Below, in pieces: positions 46,828 to 59,089 of a stretch of 64,000 nucleotides of DNA (position 1 is the stretch's first letter; the number at the start of each line of letters is the position of its first letter). Made by a program: the position numbers and the translations under genes. The stretch lies in assembly GCA_025267735.1 (NCBI GenBank), contig CM046299.1, positions 11,988,232 through 12,052,231 on the forward strand, written 5' to 3'. Source of the stretch: Mactra quadrangularis. Its lineage: Eukaryota > Mollusca > Bivalvia > Venerida > Mactridae. The notes under the pieces are model-generated. The model did not search any database. It saw only the letters and a program-made list of their open reading frames with translations, and was not told where the DNA came from.

Positions 46828-48115
46828 ACTTTATACATTTTCAAAGTAATTGAGTCCCAATTCAATACTGGGATAGGGCTTGATTGAAAAAATAGTATAC
46901 GCTGTTTTAAAACAATGTGCGTGCGCTGCTTAAAAGATGCGTATGCTGCGTTTAATTTCACAGTTGTCGGTCCCACTGGCACCGGTTTAGAGATTCCAGC
47001 AAGTGAAGAAACATTTGGCAATTAATGGCAAGTCTATTTCATGACGAAATTACGTCTTATATTTAACACATGCTATAAGTCATGTTGATAAACACCCAAT
47101 ATTGCTGAAATATTAAATTCACACTCAAATGTTTTCAGTTTGAAATCGTTACAAGCTCGTTTATATCCGTCGCTTACCCATGTATGGAATTACCTTTATT
47201 TTCACGATTTTTAACGTGATGGTTTTTTTAAGGTCTAACTTTAGATCTAAGTAAACTTCCGAAAAATGCAGTAAGTGGCAGTTTAATACCTTTTAACCAT
47301 ATAGATTTATTTCGTAATTAGGTTCAGATATGTTAGTGTAATTGAGTTTTGGTTCGCCGGGTGACTTGATTCATATTTATGTCGCAATTTGCCAATCCAT
47401 GACCGGTACACCCGGCAACAATACAGTCGCATTCTAATCAAGCCGTACTAAAGCTGTAGAGTATGGGCAGAATACAACGAAGTCAACAATTTGCATACTT
47501 CTCACTAATTTCAACCTGTCATCTCTTTTAATGTATATGTATAATTATAAGATATGAAAACAATGGACATTATTCAAAGGTAATTAAATATGTATAATCA
47601 TTGATGTTGTTGAATGGTTTAAACATGCATTCAATCGCACTGAGACGTCTGTTAATAAAAGGAAGTGAATATTTCCTTTTAAAACTCTATTGAAATTGGA
47701 TTCTTGATATAATGTTTAAAAAATGATGTGACTATTAATGAACGCATCGACTTGTAATAGATTTAGTATCAAATGGTTTCATAATTGGTTTCTAAGAAAG
47801 AAATTCTCAAAATGAAGAAACGTTTAAATTCAAAACTAAATTTTAATGAAAACCTTTATGAATTCATGTCGCAATCAAGTATGTTTGAATGTGTGTATTA
47901 TAATGGTTTATTACACTTAGTGCTAATAAATATATATTTAAGAAAATTACATTTCTTCGGTCCTAAAACGTATCAAGTTTTAATTAAAACTTACAAATGG
48001 CTGGAAAATATATTATTAACTTTAGTGTCTGTATAAACTGTAAATATTTGAACTATTTTTCAAATCTTCGAACTTAAATATAAGCGATCCATACGTTTCG
48101 TGTCTCAAAAAAGTT
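46828..48115. other. Unassigned sequence
   Basis: No recognisable gene or repeat. Confidence 0.45.
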
Positions 48116-48119
48116 TTTT

Positions 48120-48610
48120 ACTCTTAGTTTAACAAGAATTCGATGTCTTACTTCATGCCAGTTTATATCTACCTAAATTTGCTCTCTTCATGACGGTGAA
48201 TCAACAGTTGAAGACATGTTTTTAAAAAGCTTGCGGTCTTTAATCGTTTTGGCGTTAAGAGAATTATTTTAAATCTATCATCAGTAATGTGCAGGAATAA
48301 ACGGATATAAAGAATCACACATAACAGTCCCTCGACGCAATGTTATATCGCGAAAAGCAGTTTAACTACTTTCAAAACAGAAAATGTTCCACGAATTAAA
48401 AATCCCGTTCGTATAATTTTATACAGTATAAATTGTGCCAAATTGCTAATGTTTCCAAAACATTTAAATGGGATTTTTTACACGAAATGAGTCCATAATC
48501 GAAACTAAACTATATTTTAGAATGAATAATATATATATTACAAGCTATTACTGTGCGATCCATTTAGATAAAAAATCAAACCATAAAATGCGTTATGCGT
48601 TCAATATTGC
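48120..48610. repeat. Dispersed repeat family E, copy 2
   Basis: Matches 38770-39290 in the same orientation with many substitutions and small indels. It is noncoding. Confidence 0.6.
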
Positions 48611-48614
48611 TAGT

Positions 48615-49395
48615 ATAATATTTTATCAACTATATCCTGGCACATCAAACTTTATATGAGAACATTTGAAATGTTTTGATACTAAAACGACTTACCTTTC
48701 TTTTGGGATGTTAGAATGTCCTGTTAGTTTATAATTCAGTTTGATTTAAAACAAGCCTTCCTATTCTAGATGACACTTTCCTTCAACTGGACGTGCCGGA
48801 GACGATGCTTGCCGTTAAATAGTGCACGTCCACCTACAAGCGGAAAAGAAGACGGTATTGGAAAACGCAATACTGTATTAGTTTGATTCTAAGCCAGTAT
48901 TATCAGAAATTAATTCTCGTATCGTATGAAGAAATATTTAACGAGATAAATACCAAAATTGACCATAACGTTGTGACAAAATGTGAAAATAAAGCAATAA
49001 CGACATGTTATTAATTTGTACATCAGACCATTGGTTAAAACATGCACTGATATTGAGTAGGTTTCTCCGTTTTACAAGTTTTGTTCGAATAAAAATAGAA
49101 CTCTCGTCTACCAATTTGTTGTAAGACGTATATAATTGTTAACATACCATACGGTTATATTATTGCATCAGACCGGTTGAATTGTTCATATTAGTTCGTT
49201 TTAAAAAGTTGTTAAAGATAAAAAACGTGCGTTTTAAAGTCTGCTTCCAAATACATGTTCAGCCTACTTAACAATCTTGTACGATAACTCCTGGTGATTG
49301 AAATTACTTTCAGACAGGCGATCCTGAATATTTCATGTGATACATTTTGTGATTATCAACTGAACTGTGATATTTTCTTTTAAAATTTCTGTGAT
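48615..49395. other. Unassigned sequence
   Basis: A short inverted pair GGACGTGC/GCACGTCC lies near 48789-48832. Nothing else is seen. Confidence 0.4.
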
Positions 49396-49399
49396 TAAT

Positions 49400-49721
49400 T
49401 TTGTGATACAGTATAACAACTATCTGGTGCATATTATACATCTAACATCTATATTCAATTATCTGTTATTATAAGTTTTATAGTCTTTTTTGTCGTTGTA
49501 TTGGTCTAAATCATAATTATCTTATTTCATTATTGTTTTATCATTGACTCTCTATGTCACGCCACCAACACATAGGGACCACAATGGAAATAAGGAATTA
49601 CCCATTTCGTGCTATCCCTGGTGTTGGTGTGCTTGTCATAGTAAATTACAACATGCTGTTATATATGTTATTGTAATTATGCTATGTGTACACTATGCCA
49701 AATAAATATTATTATTATTAT
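49400..49721 (+). mobile_element. LINE-like 3' end
   Basis: CACGCCACCAACACATAGGG, CTATCCCTGGTGTTGGTGTG and a terminal CAAATAAATATTATTATTAT resemble the 3' untranslated end of a LINE with a (TTA)n tail. No reverse-transcriptase sequence precedes it, so it is strongly truncated. Confidence 0.5.
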
Positions 49722-49870
49722 TTGATCCCTCACAGTACCCATTTTAACCTGGGTGGAGTAGAACTATTGTAGTTTAATTTCTCGCTCAAGGAAACTAGCA
49801 GTGCCCCTAGTGGGGATCAAACCCGGGACCTCTCGATCCCTAAGCGAGAATCCTATTATTGGATCATAGC
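49722..49870 (-). mobile_element. tRNA-headed SINE, family 2
   Basis: On the minus strand CTCGCTTAGGGATCGAGAGG and the B box GGTTTGATCCCC precede GCACTGCTAGTTTCCTTGAG and ATTAAACTACAATAGTTC. It lies directly against the LINE-like tail. Confidence 0.7.
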
Positions 49871-49934
49871 TCATACTGTCTCATTTGTTCAATGTTGGTT
49901 CTATGTAACAAAGTAGACATTGCTTAACTTCAAC

Positions 49935-50645
49935 TGGTCAAAAACAATCTGATTGAAATCCGATCAAAAATTACCTGCTTACTTACTCGCTTATTTTAAA
50001 TCTGGATACTTCATATCACGGGTCTCGTTCAGCTGACCTTTGTTTTTATAATATTCATGACGAAATCATTTGTTCAGCAGCGTGTTCAGTTACCGCGAAC
50101 GTTACAGAACATTACATAACGATACATTCGGAACTCCTCGGCCATTCGCTGTGAATAACCTAATCTTATACGCAAATATGCGATCGTGGAGGCAATGAGT
50201 GATGTTTCAAAATTTACGGACTAAAAACGAAACATCACCCAATGCCTACACGATCATATATGTGTTTACTTCAACACAGGTAGTTTCAAAATAGCGTCTA
50301 AATATGTCCGAGATTATTCGCAGCGAATGGCCGAGGAGTACCGAATGTATCGTTATGTAACGTTCTGTAACGTTCGCGGTAACTGAACACGCTACAGTTA
50401 CTTGTTTACATTGTCTACGTCACCTAATTTGAAAAAAGCCCTCTAATCACAGTTTTAAATAACACCACCGTAAAATTTGTTCGCACACCTCGGTCTGAAA
50501 AATTGAAATTACGAAATCAAGATGCTATTAATAGTGTTTTTCTAGATGAAAGCTACGCATTGATTGGTCGACGCAAAGGTCATCTCGACGTGACCCCATG
50601 AACGATGGTAAGAGATTCTATAACACAGTGCTCCAGTACATTTCA
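49935..50645. repeat. Diverged copy of the 942-bp repeat, split by a MITE
   Basis: AATCCGATCAAAAATTACCT, TATAATATTCATGACGAAAT, GTTTACATTGTCTACGTCAC and AAGCTACGCATTGATTGGTC follow the order of the tandem units at 55776-57660. The match is interrupted exactly by the MITE at 50075-50397. Confidence 0.7.
50075..50397. mobile_element. 323-bp palindromic MITE, family A, copy 2
   Basis: The ends CAGCAGCGTGTTCAGTTACC and their inverse enclose the same nested arms as 2299-2621 (ATACATTCGGAACTCCTCGG and its inverse). It is 323 bp, the same length as copy 1. Because it interrupts a known repeat, the empty site can be read from the uninterrupted copies. Confidence 0.85.
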
Positions 50646-51317
50646 TAGTACTCGTAAGCGACTAAGAATCGCTTTCAAAAATCTTACGGTACATGCCCCT
50701 TGGTTGGTTGAAATCTTAGAACAATAAGGTCGAATAATTATTATGCACTAAACATGGACTCTAGAATAAAGGTAACATGATACATTTACAATAATGAATT
50801 GATAGATTAATTATTAAAACATGACAAATCACATGACATTATAAAACAAAGATATAAAAGATTATTAAGTAATAACTTAAGTCAACAGAGATAGATATCT
50901 TGTAGTAAAAGTTCAATGATTCTAACTGAACTAAACGAGTGCACCAATGCCCATACATTTACAAACTTAGTGCACATAGATATTTTATTACAATTATAAG
51001 AGGTTCACTGGAACGCATTCAGTTAAGCGGACCCCGGAAGTAAATATAAATATGCGTGCGCAGCTTGTTGTTTCTATGAGCAGACGCGCAAAAGTAAATG
51101 CCGCATTTTTTGTTATTATGGGGGCTGCCGACCCCACACCCCCGCTATGTTTAAAAATGGATAACAAAAAGCATGTTAAAACAGTTCTTTAAAATAATTC
51201 ATTTAAGAAATGAATAAAAAACTGCATCTGTAAAAACAAAATGGCGTCCACAATTTGTAAACAACGCAACGTCCGTTAGGGGTCCGCTAAACCATATTCT
51301 ATCCGGTTTACTTAATT
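50646..51317. other. Unassigned sequence
   Basis: Nothing recognised. Confidence 0.45.
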
Positions 51318-51622
51318 CCAGGGGCGGATCCAGGATTTTTTTCTAGGGGGGGGGGTCCGAACTTTTCTAGGTGGTCCGAACTTTTCTAGGGGGGGGGGGG
51401 TCCGAACTTTCGAACCACAACCACATAATACACATTTTGCAGAAAATGCAATATATTAATAATAAAAACTACACAACCTTTAAATTTATATTAATCACGG
51501 AGAAAAATTGCTTCATAATACTTAAAAATGACCTACAATAAAAAATTACACTAATTGACATGTACATTTTCAAATTTGAGGGGGGTCTGGACTCCCTGAA
51601 CCCCCCCCCCCCCGCTGGACCC
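51318..51622. mobile_element. GGCGGATCCAG-type MITE, copy 2
   Basis: The left end AGGGGCGGATCCAGGA and the right end GCTGGACCCGCCTATG are inverted. Inside are G- and C-homopolymer runs of nine or more and three GTCCGAACTTTTCTAGG-like blocks. It is inverted relative to copy 1 at 35953. Confidence 0.75.
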
Positions 51623-51949
51623 GCCTATGTATTCTGTATGCAGAACTGAAAAAAAAACGCTTACTTTGTATGTCGAGTAAATGTTGCTTGGTTCCGCAAT
51701 GAAACCACTGCGGAAAACTTGCCAATAAAATTACGCAACCATTTTTGAAAATAAACATGTGCGTCACTGTTAATTGTGAGTATGTAAGTGTAACAAGCGA
51801 TTACATTGGAAGAAGATTGGTCATTTATATTCATGAAAACGAGATTTTGTCAGTCAAATTGACCATGGTACGTACGGAGGGTAACGGAAGAAAGTACAGT
51901 GGTTGCCGACGATGTACCAAGCAATGACAAATTGTTTTGGAGGAAAAAC
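51623..51949. other. Unassigned sequence
   Basis: A 60-codon frame at 51745-51927 has no family match I can name. Confidence 0.4.
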
Positions 51950-52340
51950 TAAAACCCTCCAATTATATGAAAATGTTGCTGGCAAAAACACAAAACACAT
52001 AAAAACAAAAGATAATAGCAATGCTAAGGTAAAAGGCAATAGTCAATGACCTAACGAAGACCAGAGCACCAGAAGTTAAACCTATGAGATCTCACAGCGA
52101 CCTAAAGACTTGCCTCTGATCCATTTTCTCAAAGTACACAGAATCATCTGAACCTATCAAAATGTTACAATCATATTTTTGCAAAGACTTGCAATCAGAA
52201 AAAAATCTTACGAAAAATGTTACCGTAAGTCAATTTCATAAATTTTTCAGTTCACAATCAGACGGATAATAATTAATAAACATAATATAACTATGAAATG
52301 GTATTCAAAAGGTACTCAACATTCTTCATTATTCAATTAT
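51950..52340. repeat. Dispersed repeat family D, partial
   Basis: GCAATGCTAAGGTAAAAGGC and ACCAGAGCACCAGAAGTTAA match family D. A hairpin CTTACGAAAAATGTTACCGTAAG lies at about 52206-52228. The right part merges with the 942-bp repeat. Confidence 0.5.
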
Positions 52341-52600
52341 GGTAGTGAAAAGCGCCTCTTGTTTCTGCACTATATGAACTATTTTTACAGGTTTATTTAG
52401 AACATTTATTTCAGTGTTATTGTTCATAGCTATACACGTCAACAGATTGATTTGATGACATAAACTGAAAGAATAGATTAAGTTGTAACCTGATATAAAT
52501 TTAAAATCAGTACATTCAGCAAATTTAATGCCACCTCTTTACAGACTATCAAAGACCTGTCTAGTCGGCAAATAAATGTGACGTCGGCTGCGAAAACCAG
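52220..52600. repeat. Partial copy of the 942-bp repeat
   Basis: ACCGTAAGTCAATTTCATAA, AATGGTATTCAAAAGGTACT, AATTATGGTAGTGAAAAGCG and CTAGTCGGCAAATAAATGTG follow the right-hand half of the tandem units at 56340-56720 and 57310-57660. Confidence 0.75.
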
Positions 52601-52604
52601 GCCA

Positions 52605-55600
52605 ATTGCGCAAATGACGTAACGTTAAAAAACGTGTTTTTTCAAACACCACGTGAAATTTAGATTTCAAAAACTAATCTCGAAAATTCAACTCGTTTTA
52701 TTATATTAAATGTGCATTCTTCTCATTAAAACTCGGCAAAATCTTAGATCGAACATTCCCAAATATTTAAATGGTAAGGGGAATAACTGTCACGACAGTA
52801 TTTTTAATTTAGTGTCTTTTAACCACAAAGACGAACTAGCGAAAATGGACGACATATTGATTCTTGTCAAGCAAGGTGAGTTGTATTTTCTGTAAATTTG
52901 GCCCAATTATCCGACTTGAAGGCTATACGATTTTGATTATGTAAACTTTTAAAAATGTTTTTTACGTTTTGACGACGATTTAATTGAAGGAAACGGTAAA
53001 AATTCGTAAACAAACAGCATTTGTTGAAAACTTTTACAGGGCGAAATCGAAAGTAACATTTTTCGTCTGCAATTTGTTTACTGTCAAAAGCTATTTATTT
53101 GGACTGTAATATGCTCGTCGCTGAATTATTTAGTCACTAAGATTTATGAGAACAGAAACATCAACTTTGTTTGTAAATTTATGTCGTGAATAGAACAACA
53201 ATCGTGTTTTATTCATGGTTTCTATGCCGATGTGAAATGCTGCTGGACATTGATCACGTCTGTCAGTTGGGGACTGTCATTTTTTAGGTCGATCATGAGG
53301 CAATCTTAATTCAATAAAAATTCGGATTATACGAATGTATAAGAATCCAAATCTTCAAGAATTAATGAGTTTGCTATGATATATCATTAATTTCAATGAC
53401 ATAATCGTATTTCGTTTTTAAGCTCCGCCCACATCGCTCCTCCCACCACACTCCGCCCACCACACTCCACCCAACTTTATTTTTCCATATGGATTTTAAA
53501 CTTAAATTTTCTGAATGGGTGTTATTTTTTCTAAAGACAATATTAATGCATTTTGATTTTTCTTTTTTTCTTTTGCTCAGGAGAAACACAAGAACTTGAT
53601 ACTTTATAAATTTAGACGTTACACAACTAACGGGACTGACTTCAGCAGTGTTTTGACCATAGGTCTACCAGTCATGATTCAGTAGTAATCTAGGGTAGGT
53701 ATAAATTTCATGTATTTTTCTGGCAAATGAGAAAAGGTTAATTATTAAATATAATTAACTGATTGTTTTACAAAGGTATCTTAATTTGACAGATCTATTT
53801 GTAGTTTAATAAGTCATAATCAGTTCTTAAATGTTTTCTCTTCACTGAGGAAAGTAAGAAGACAATGAATATAGTGCTGTTATTATAAAAAATTTATACT
53901 TTGATTATGAGGGTACTCAGTACATGTTATGGCTTATGATTTTTGTTTCTAATTAGTTCTGTTGGTATGCTTAATGTCTTTCAAAACTTCCTGTTGAAAT
54001 AAAGAAAAATTATTGCTGTTTAGGACATGGTAAGTAATTCATATTTTACATAGGCCTTCTATATATTTTGGTTCTTATCTAACCATTTATGTGTATACAA
54101 CTGTATAATATCATTCACTGGTCATTAAAAATTATTCAAACTTTGCATATTTGTATGACAACTCATATTCATAAGTTCTACATTACACAAACAGAAGAGC
54201 CAATACATTGATGCACTTGTATTTCTTATGATTGATTTAGTGATTGGTGTGCTTTATCCTTTTCGCGTCAAACTATTGAGTATTATTTTATTTTTTTACA
54301 GATAGAGGTGATATACCTAGTTGAGTACAGCCTTAAACCATGCTGTGATGTGAACACAAGCACCAGAATAACTAACTTCAGCATGTCTTAAATGAAGAAG
54401 AAATTTACTCATTGTCACATTCACCACCATGAGAGATGATACAAAAATCATTTACAAAACTGTATTGCAATGCATAATATTTGACTTTCATGAAAATGAG
54501 ATAATATTAAAATATCTAAATGAATGGAATATGAAATAAACAACATAATAAATATCAAAAATATACATTTTGTTCTAATTATTCTATGTTCAGGCAATGT
54601 GTAAAAACATAATTTTATGCTCAGTCAACAATCAAACGTGTAGACATAGGTAGTACATTGATATTTGATATAGCATGCGCATACCCATTAACATTTTATG
54701 TTTACACATCTACGTGTAGTAATGGAAAAACAACATTTCAAAATATCATGTGAATTATCCTAGTTGCAATGCTTTCTCAAGAAATGTACATGTATTGCTA
54801 CAGCTGCACTAATTTTGACTGCAAAAAATATTCACCATTCTGTTCATTCCAATCTTCCAAAGCTTGAAACTTAACCACTTGAAGCATGTTAAAATGACCA
54901 TGTGCATTCTAAATGCTTTTAAGTTGATACATTTCAAATTTTAACTTGATTTAAGTTTATTTGTTGTAATTTATTGTTTAAAAAATCACAAAAGTTCACA
55001 TTTCTTGATGAAAAAAATATTTTGGCCTAGCTAAATATGTCTGGTATGGTTGCTATGGTAATGTTTTTGTTCTGAAAAATAATGATGTGTAGATATGTGA
55101 ACATGTTTAATTTGATAATTGAATAAATTTATATAGCAGTTATGTGAAGCGTTCTAAGGTTTACTAAAACTATGAGCATGACAAAAAACAGCAACAACCT
55201 GTCCTCTCTATTCTGACTTGTTTTCCATATACACATAGTGGTTTCTTTAGAACACTAACAATTAAAGTCCTATCATTATCATTCTGATAAAATGATTGTG
55301 TGCAATTGTACTTAATTCTTTCCAATACACTCTATCCTGTTATATGCAGTAGTGACATCAAATTTCACAACAAATAATTCAAATTTCTCATAAATAGTGC
55401 TATAAACCACTAATAAATGGTTGCCATGGAAACATTGTGAACTTAGTGTAGTTGAATAATATACTTTTTTGTTATTATGTCTTAAGATATTATGTAAATA
55501 TGATTAAAAGGGAATTCACATCTAAGATGTCTTGATTTTGGTGGTGGAATATATCCGTAGTATACATAAAAACTGATGATATTTCGTCCCGGTTGCCCTA

Positions 55601-55775
55601 AAATATTTTCGTGCATCATACTTTCTTAAGGACACTGTAACTTTTTAACAACTGGTCAAAATCATCTGAAATTTTCAAAACTTATGTTTGAAAATATATA
55701 GTTTCGGAAAATGTTAAAATCTAAATTTGTGATTTTTTCGCCATTGGCCTGGTTTTTCCGTGGGGCGTCACAAAT
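52605..55775. other. Unassigned 3.2-kb stretch
   Basis: This is the longest stretch without a repeat match in the window. A C-rich patch (CTCCGCCCACCACACTCC) is at 53420-53475. Frames are all short. Host regulatory or intronic DNA is possible but unsupported. Confidence 0.45.
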
Positions 55776-58031
55776 ATGCATTAGTTTTCATTACTGGTGT
55801 TTTAGTCAATGACAGAATTCAATAAAAAGTATTTAATGAAATGTGACGTTTTTACATTATGTCCATACTTCAGCCAGTTCTCTGTGGTTTTAGGTTTCAG
55901 TTCTATTGGTGATCTACCGCTTGACTCCATCTGATTTCTGTTTTCTTTGTTATATCTACTGTTCAATCTGATTAAAACCCGATCTAAAATTTTACACTCG
56001 CATACTCGCTAATTTAGATCTGGCCTTTTCCAAACGAAGGTCACGTTCAGGCGACCTTTTTTCATCATAATATTTATGACGACATTGTTATGATACGTTA
56101 CATGTTTACATCGTCTACGTCACGCAATTTGAAATGAGCCGCCCAATCACAGACTGTGAATAATACCGCTGTTAAATAAGCATGCAAACCTTGGTCTAAA
56201 AATAGAAATTACGAAATCAAAATGTGTTTAATAGTGTTTTCGTCTAGATGAAAGCTACGCATTGATTGGTCGACACAAAGTTCATCTCGACGTGACCTTC
56301 AACGGAGAAAGTAGAGAGCCTGTACGACAACGCTCTACAGGATATCTGTTTACGGAGAGTAAATGTAACCGTAAGTCAATTCCATAATTTTTTCAGTTCA
56401 AAGTCAGAAGGATAATGATTAATAAACATAACTATGAAATGGTATTCAAAAGGTACTCAACATTCTTCATAATTCAATTATGGTAGTGAAAAGCGCCACT
56501 TGATTCTGCACTATATGAACTATTTTAACAGGTTTATTTAGAACATTTATTTCAGTGTTATTGTTCATAGCTATACACGTCAACAGATTGATTTGATGAC
56601 ATAAACTGAAAGAATGTATTACGTTGTAACCTGATATAGATTTAAAATCAGTACATTCAGCAAATTTAATGACACCTCTTTACAGACTCTCAAAAACCAG
56701 TCTAGTCGGCAAATAAATATGCATTAGTTTTCATTACTGACGTTTTAGCCAATGGCAGAATTCAATAAAAAGTATATAATGAAATGTGACGTTTTTGCAT
56801 TATGTCCATACTTCAGTCAGTTCTCTGTGGTTTTAGGTTTCAGTTCTATTGGTGATCTACCGCTTGACTCCATCTGATTTCTGTTTTCTTTGTTATATCT
56901 ACTGTTCAATCTGATTAAAACCCGATCTAAAATTTTACACTCGCATACTCGCTAATTTAGATCTGGCCTTTTCCAAACGAAGGTCACGTCCAGGCGACCT
57001 TTTTTCATCATAATATTTATGACGACATTGTTATGATACGTTACATGTTTACATCGTCTACGTCACGCAATTTGAAATGAGCCGCCCAATCACAGACTGT
57101 GAATAATACCGCTGTTAAATAAGCATGCAAACCTTGGTCTAAAAATAGAAATTACGAAATCAAAATGTGTTTAATAGTGTTTTCGTCTAGATGAAAGCTA
57201 CGCATTGATTGGTCGACACAAAGTTCATCTCGACGTGACCTTCAACGGAGAAAGTAGAGAGCCTGTGCGACAACGCTCTACAGGATATCTGTTTACGGAG
57301 AGTAAATGTTACCGTAAGTCAATTCCATAAATTTTTCAGTTCAAAGTCAGAAGGATAATGATTAATAAACATAGCTATGAAATGGTATTCAAAAGGTACT
57401 CAACATTCTTCATAATTCAATTATGGTAGTGAAAAGCGCCTCTTGTTTCTGCACTATATGAACTATTTTTACAGGTTTATTTAGAACATTTATTTCAGTG
57501 TTATTGTTCATAGCTATACACGTCAACAGATTGATTTGATGACATAAACTGAAAGAATGTATTACGTTGTAACCTGATATAAATTTAAAATCAGTACATT
57601 CAGCAAATTTAATAACATCTCTTTACAGACTACCAAGACCTGTCTTGTCGGCAAATAAATATGCATTAGTTTTCATTACTGACGTTTTAGCCAATGACAG
57701 AATTCAATAAAAAGTATATAATGAAATGTGACGTTTTTGCATTAAGACCATACTTCAGTCTGTTCTCTGTGGTTTTAGGTTTCAGTTCTATTGGTTTGTT
57801 TGTTTGGGTTTGTTTGTTCGGGTTTTACGGCGCACCAACACAAAAAGGTCATATCGCGCCGAAAGCAATCAATGATACTAATAATTCAAACGATATTAAT
57901 GATGAAAAGCTTATTATATACATTGATTACTTCAAAAAGTTCAAAAGTATCGCATATGATGGTACCAGTTCTATTGGTGATCTACCGCTTGACTCCATCT
58001 GATTTCTGTTTTCTTTGTTATTTCTACTGTT
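55776..58031. repeat. 942-bp tandem repeat, about 2.4 units
   Basis: Units begin ATGCATTAGTTTTCATTACT at 55776, 56719 and 57661, spaced 943 and 942 bp. The first two are nearly identical. The third is partial and interrupted by a retro-insertion at 57796-57965. Older relatives lie at 49935-50645 and 52220-52600. No coding frame persists across units. Confidence 0.9.
57783..57978 (-). mobile_element. Retro-insertion with 13-bp target duplication
   Basis: CAGTTCTATTGGT flanks the 170-bp insert at 57783-57795 and 57966-57978. The other two tandem units carry this word once, showing the empty site directly. The insert starts with TTTG repeats and GGGTTTTACGGCGCACCAAC, the reverse complement of a retroposon 3' end. 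It is the same family as 46694-46827 but truncated further upstream. Confidence 0.95.
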
Positions 58032-58117
58032 ATGACAAGCGCAGACAAATGCATTGTTAAGTGCATGACGTACTAGTGGGATATTCTGTGACACAAATGT
58101 AAAAGTCATATTTAGAA

Positions 58118-58335
58118 ACAATGGTCAATTGGTAAGAAGCCCGCTTAGGGATCAAGAGGCCCCAGGTTCGATCCCCATACGGGGAGCAGTGCTAATTTCC
58201 TTGGGCAAGAAATTATTCTGCAATCGTTTCACTCCACAAAAGTGTAAATTGCTACTCTAAAGAATCAGCTGCCGCCAAAAGGAGATTTCAGTGATCAGGG
58301 GTTATTATTCAAGATTGTTAAGTCGGCTAAACATG
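58118..58335 (+). mobile_element. tRNA-headed SINE, family 2
   Basis: A box TGGTCAATTGGTAAG and B box CAGGTTCGATCCCC are clear. The body has AGCAGTGCTAATTTCCTTGG and TTTCACTCCACAAAAGTG, and the tail has AGTCGGCTAAACATG. The head order agrees with a pol III-transcribed SINE. Confidence 0.75.
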
Positions 58336-58540
58336 TATAATGAAGCAAACTTAAAACTGAGCTTTTAAAAACAACATCGATATACAAGCAATTTGTCGCT
58401 TAATTATGTGCAGTCTTGATTTTGATCACCAATGAAAACCATGTCAACAAATCCTATACATGGACCGTTGTTTTAAATTATTCTTAAGCTTTGCAAAAAC
58501 TCCTATTAAGTATTCGTATTCAGGAAAGTAAGATAAACAT

Positions 58541-59088
58541 TATTGTTTCAGCCTCGTGTCTAAGCCAACTTTTAACTTTTATCTTAACCAATTAAATTTG
58601 CTCTACCGTTCATGTTTGTCCAATTAAATTCTCTTCTAATATTAAGAAATGAGTAAAAAATATGGATATTCGTGATAAACAGGTGCGTAGCACGGACAAT
58701 AGTTGCTGACTTTTTACTCTGTGTATCATGGGTGAGTCACTATGTTAATTGACAATACATTAGTTGTGGTACGATCCTTGCAGTATGACTGAACAGCGAA
58801 TATGGCCATTTTTACTTCAGACCTAAACAAATTGATCACATGTTCTATGGATTCGCTCGCACCTTGATTTTGACGGTTTTTACAAAAAAAAATTTTTTTC
58901 TCGCTCGCTGGTAAAAATCTGGCAACACCGCTATAAAAAGCAACTGAATTAAAAAAACTTCTTCGCTCGCCCCCCCCCCATTTTCTCCAGAAAAAAACTG
59001 TAGAACACATTATCAACTTGTTGTGGCCTTAAACAAAATGAAACCAGCATAGCTAGCGCCGAATATCTTTTTAAAGATATGACTAGTT
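58541..59088 (+). mobile_element. HINE-like element, diverged copy
   Basis: GTCTAAGCCAACTTTTAAC, GATAAACAGGTGCGTAGCAC, ACTCTGTGTATCATGGGTGA and the terminal GCTAGCGCCGAATATC, T/A run, GATATGACTAGTTTG follow the family order. The middle (about 58810-59030) is replaced by unrelated sequence with A, T and C homopolymers and TCGCTCGC words. Confidence 0.65.
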
Positions 59089-59089
59089 T

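Noticed and set aside
52605..55775. Host gene in the longest repeat-poor stretch
   Set aside because: No frame above about 70 codons, no domain, and splice-site-like words are uninformative without transcripts.
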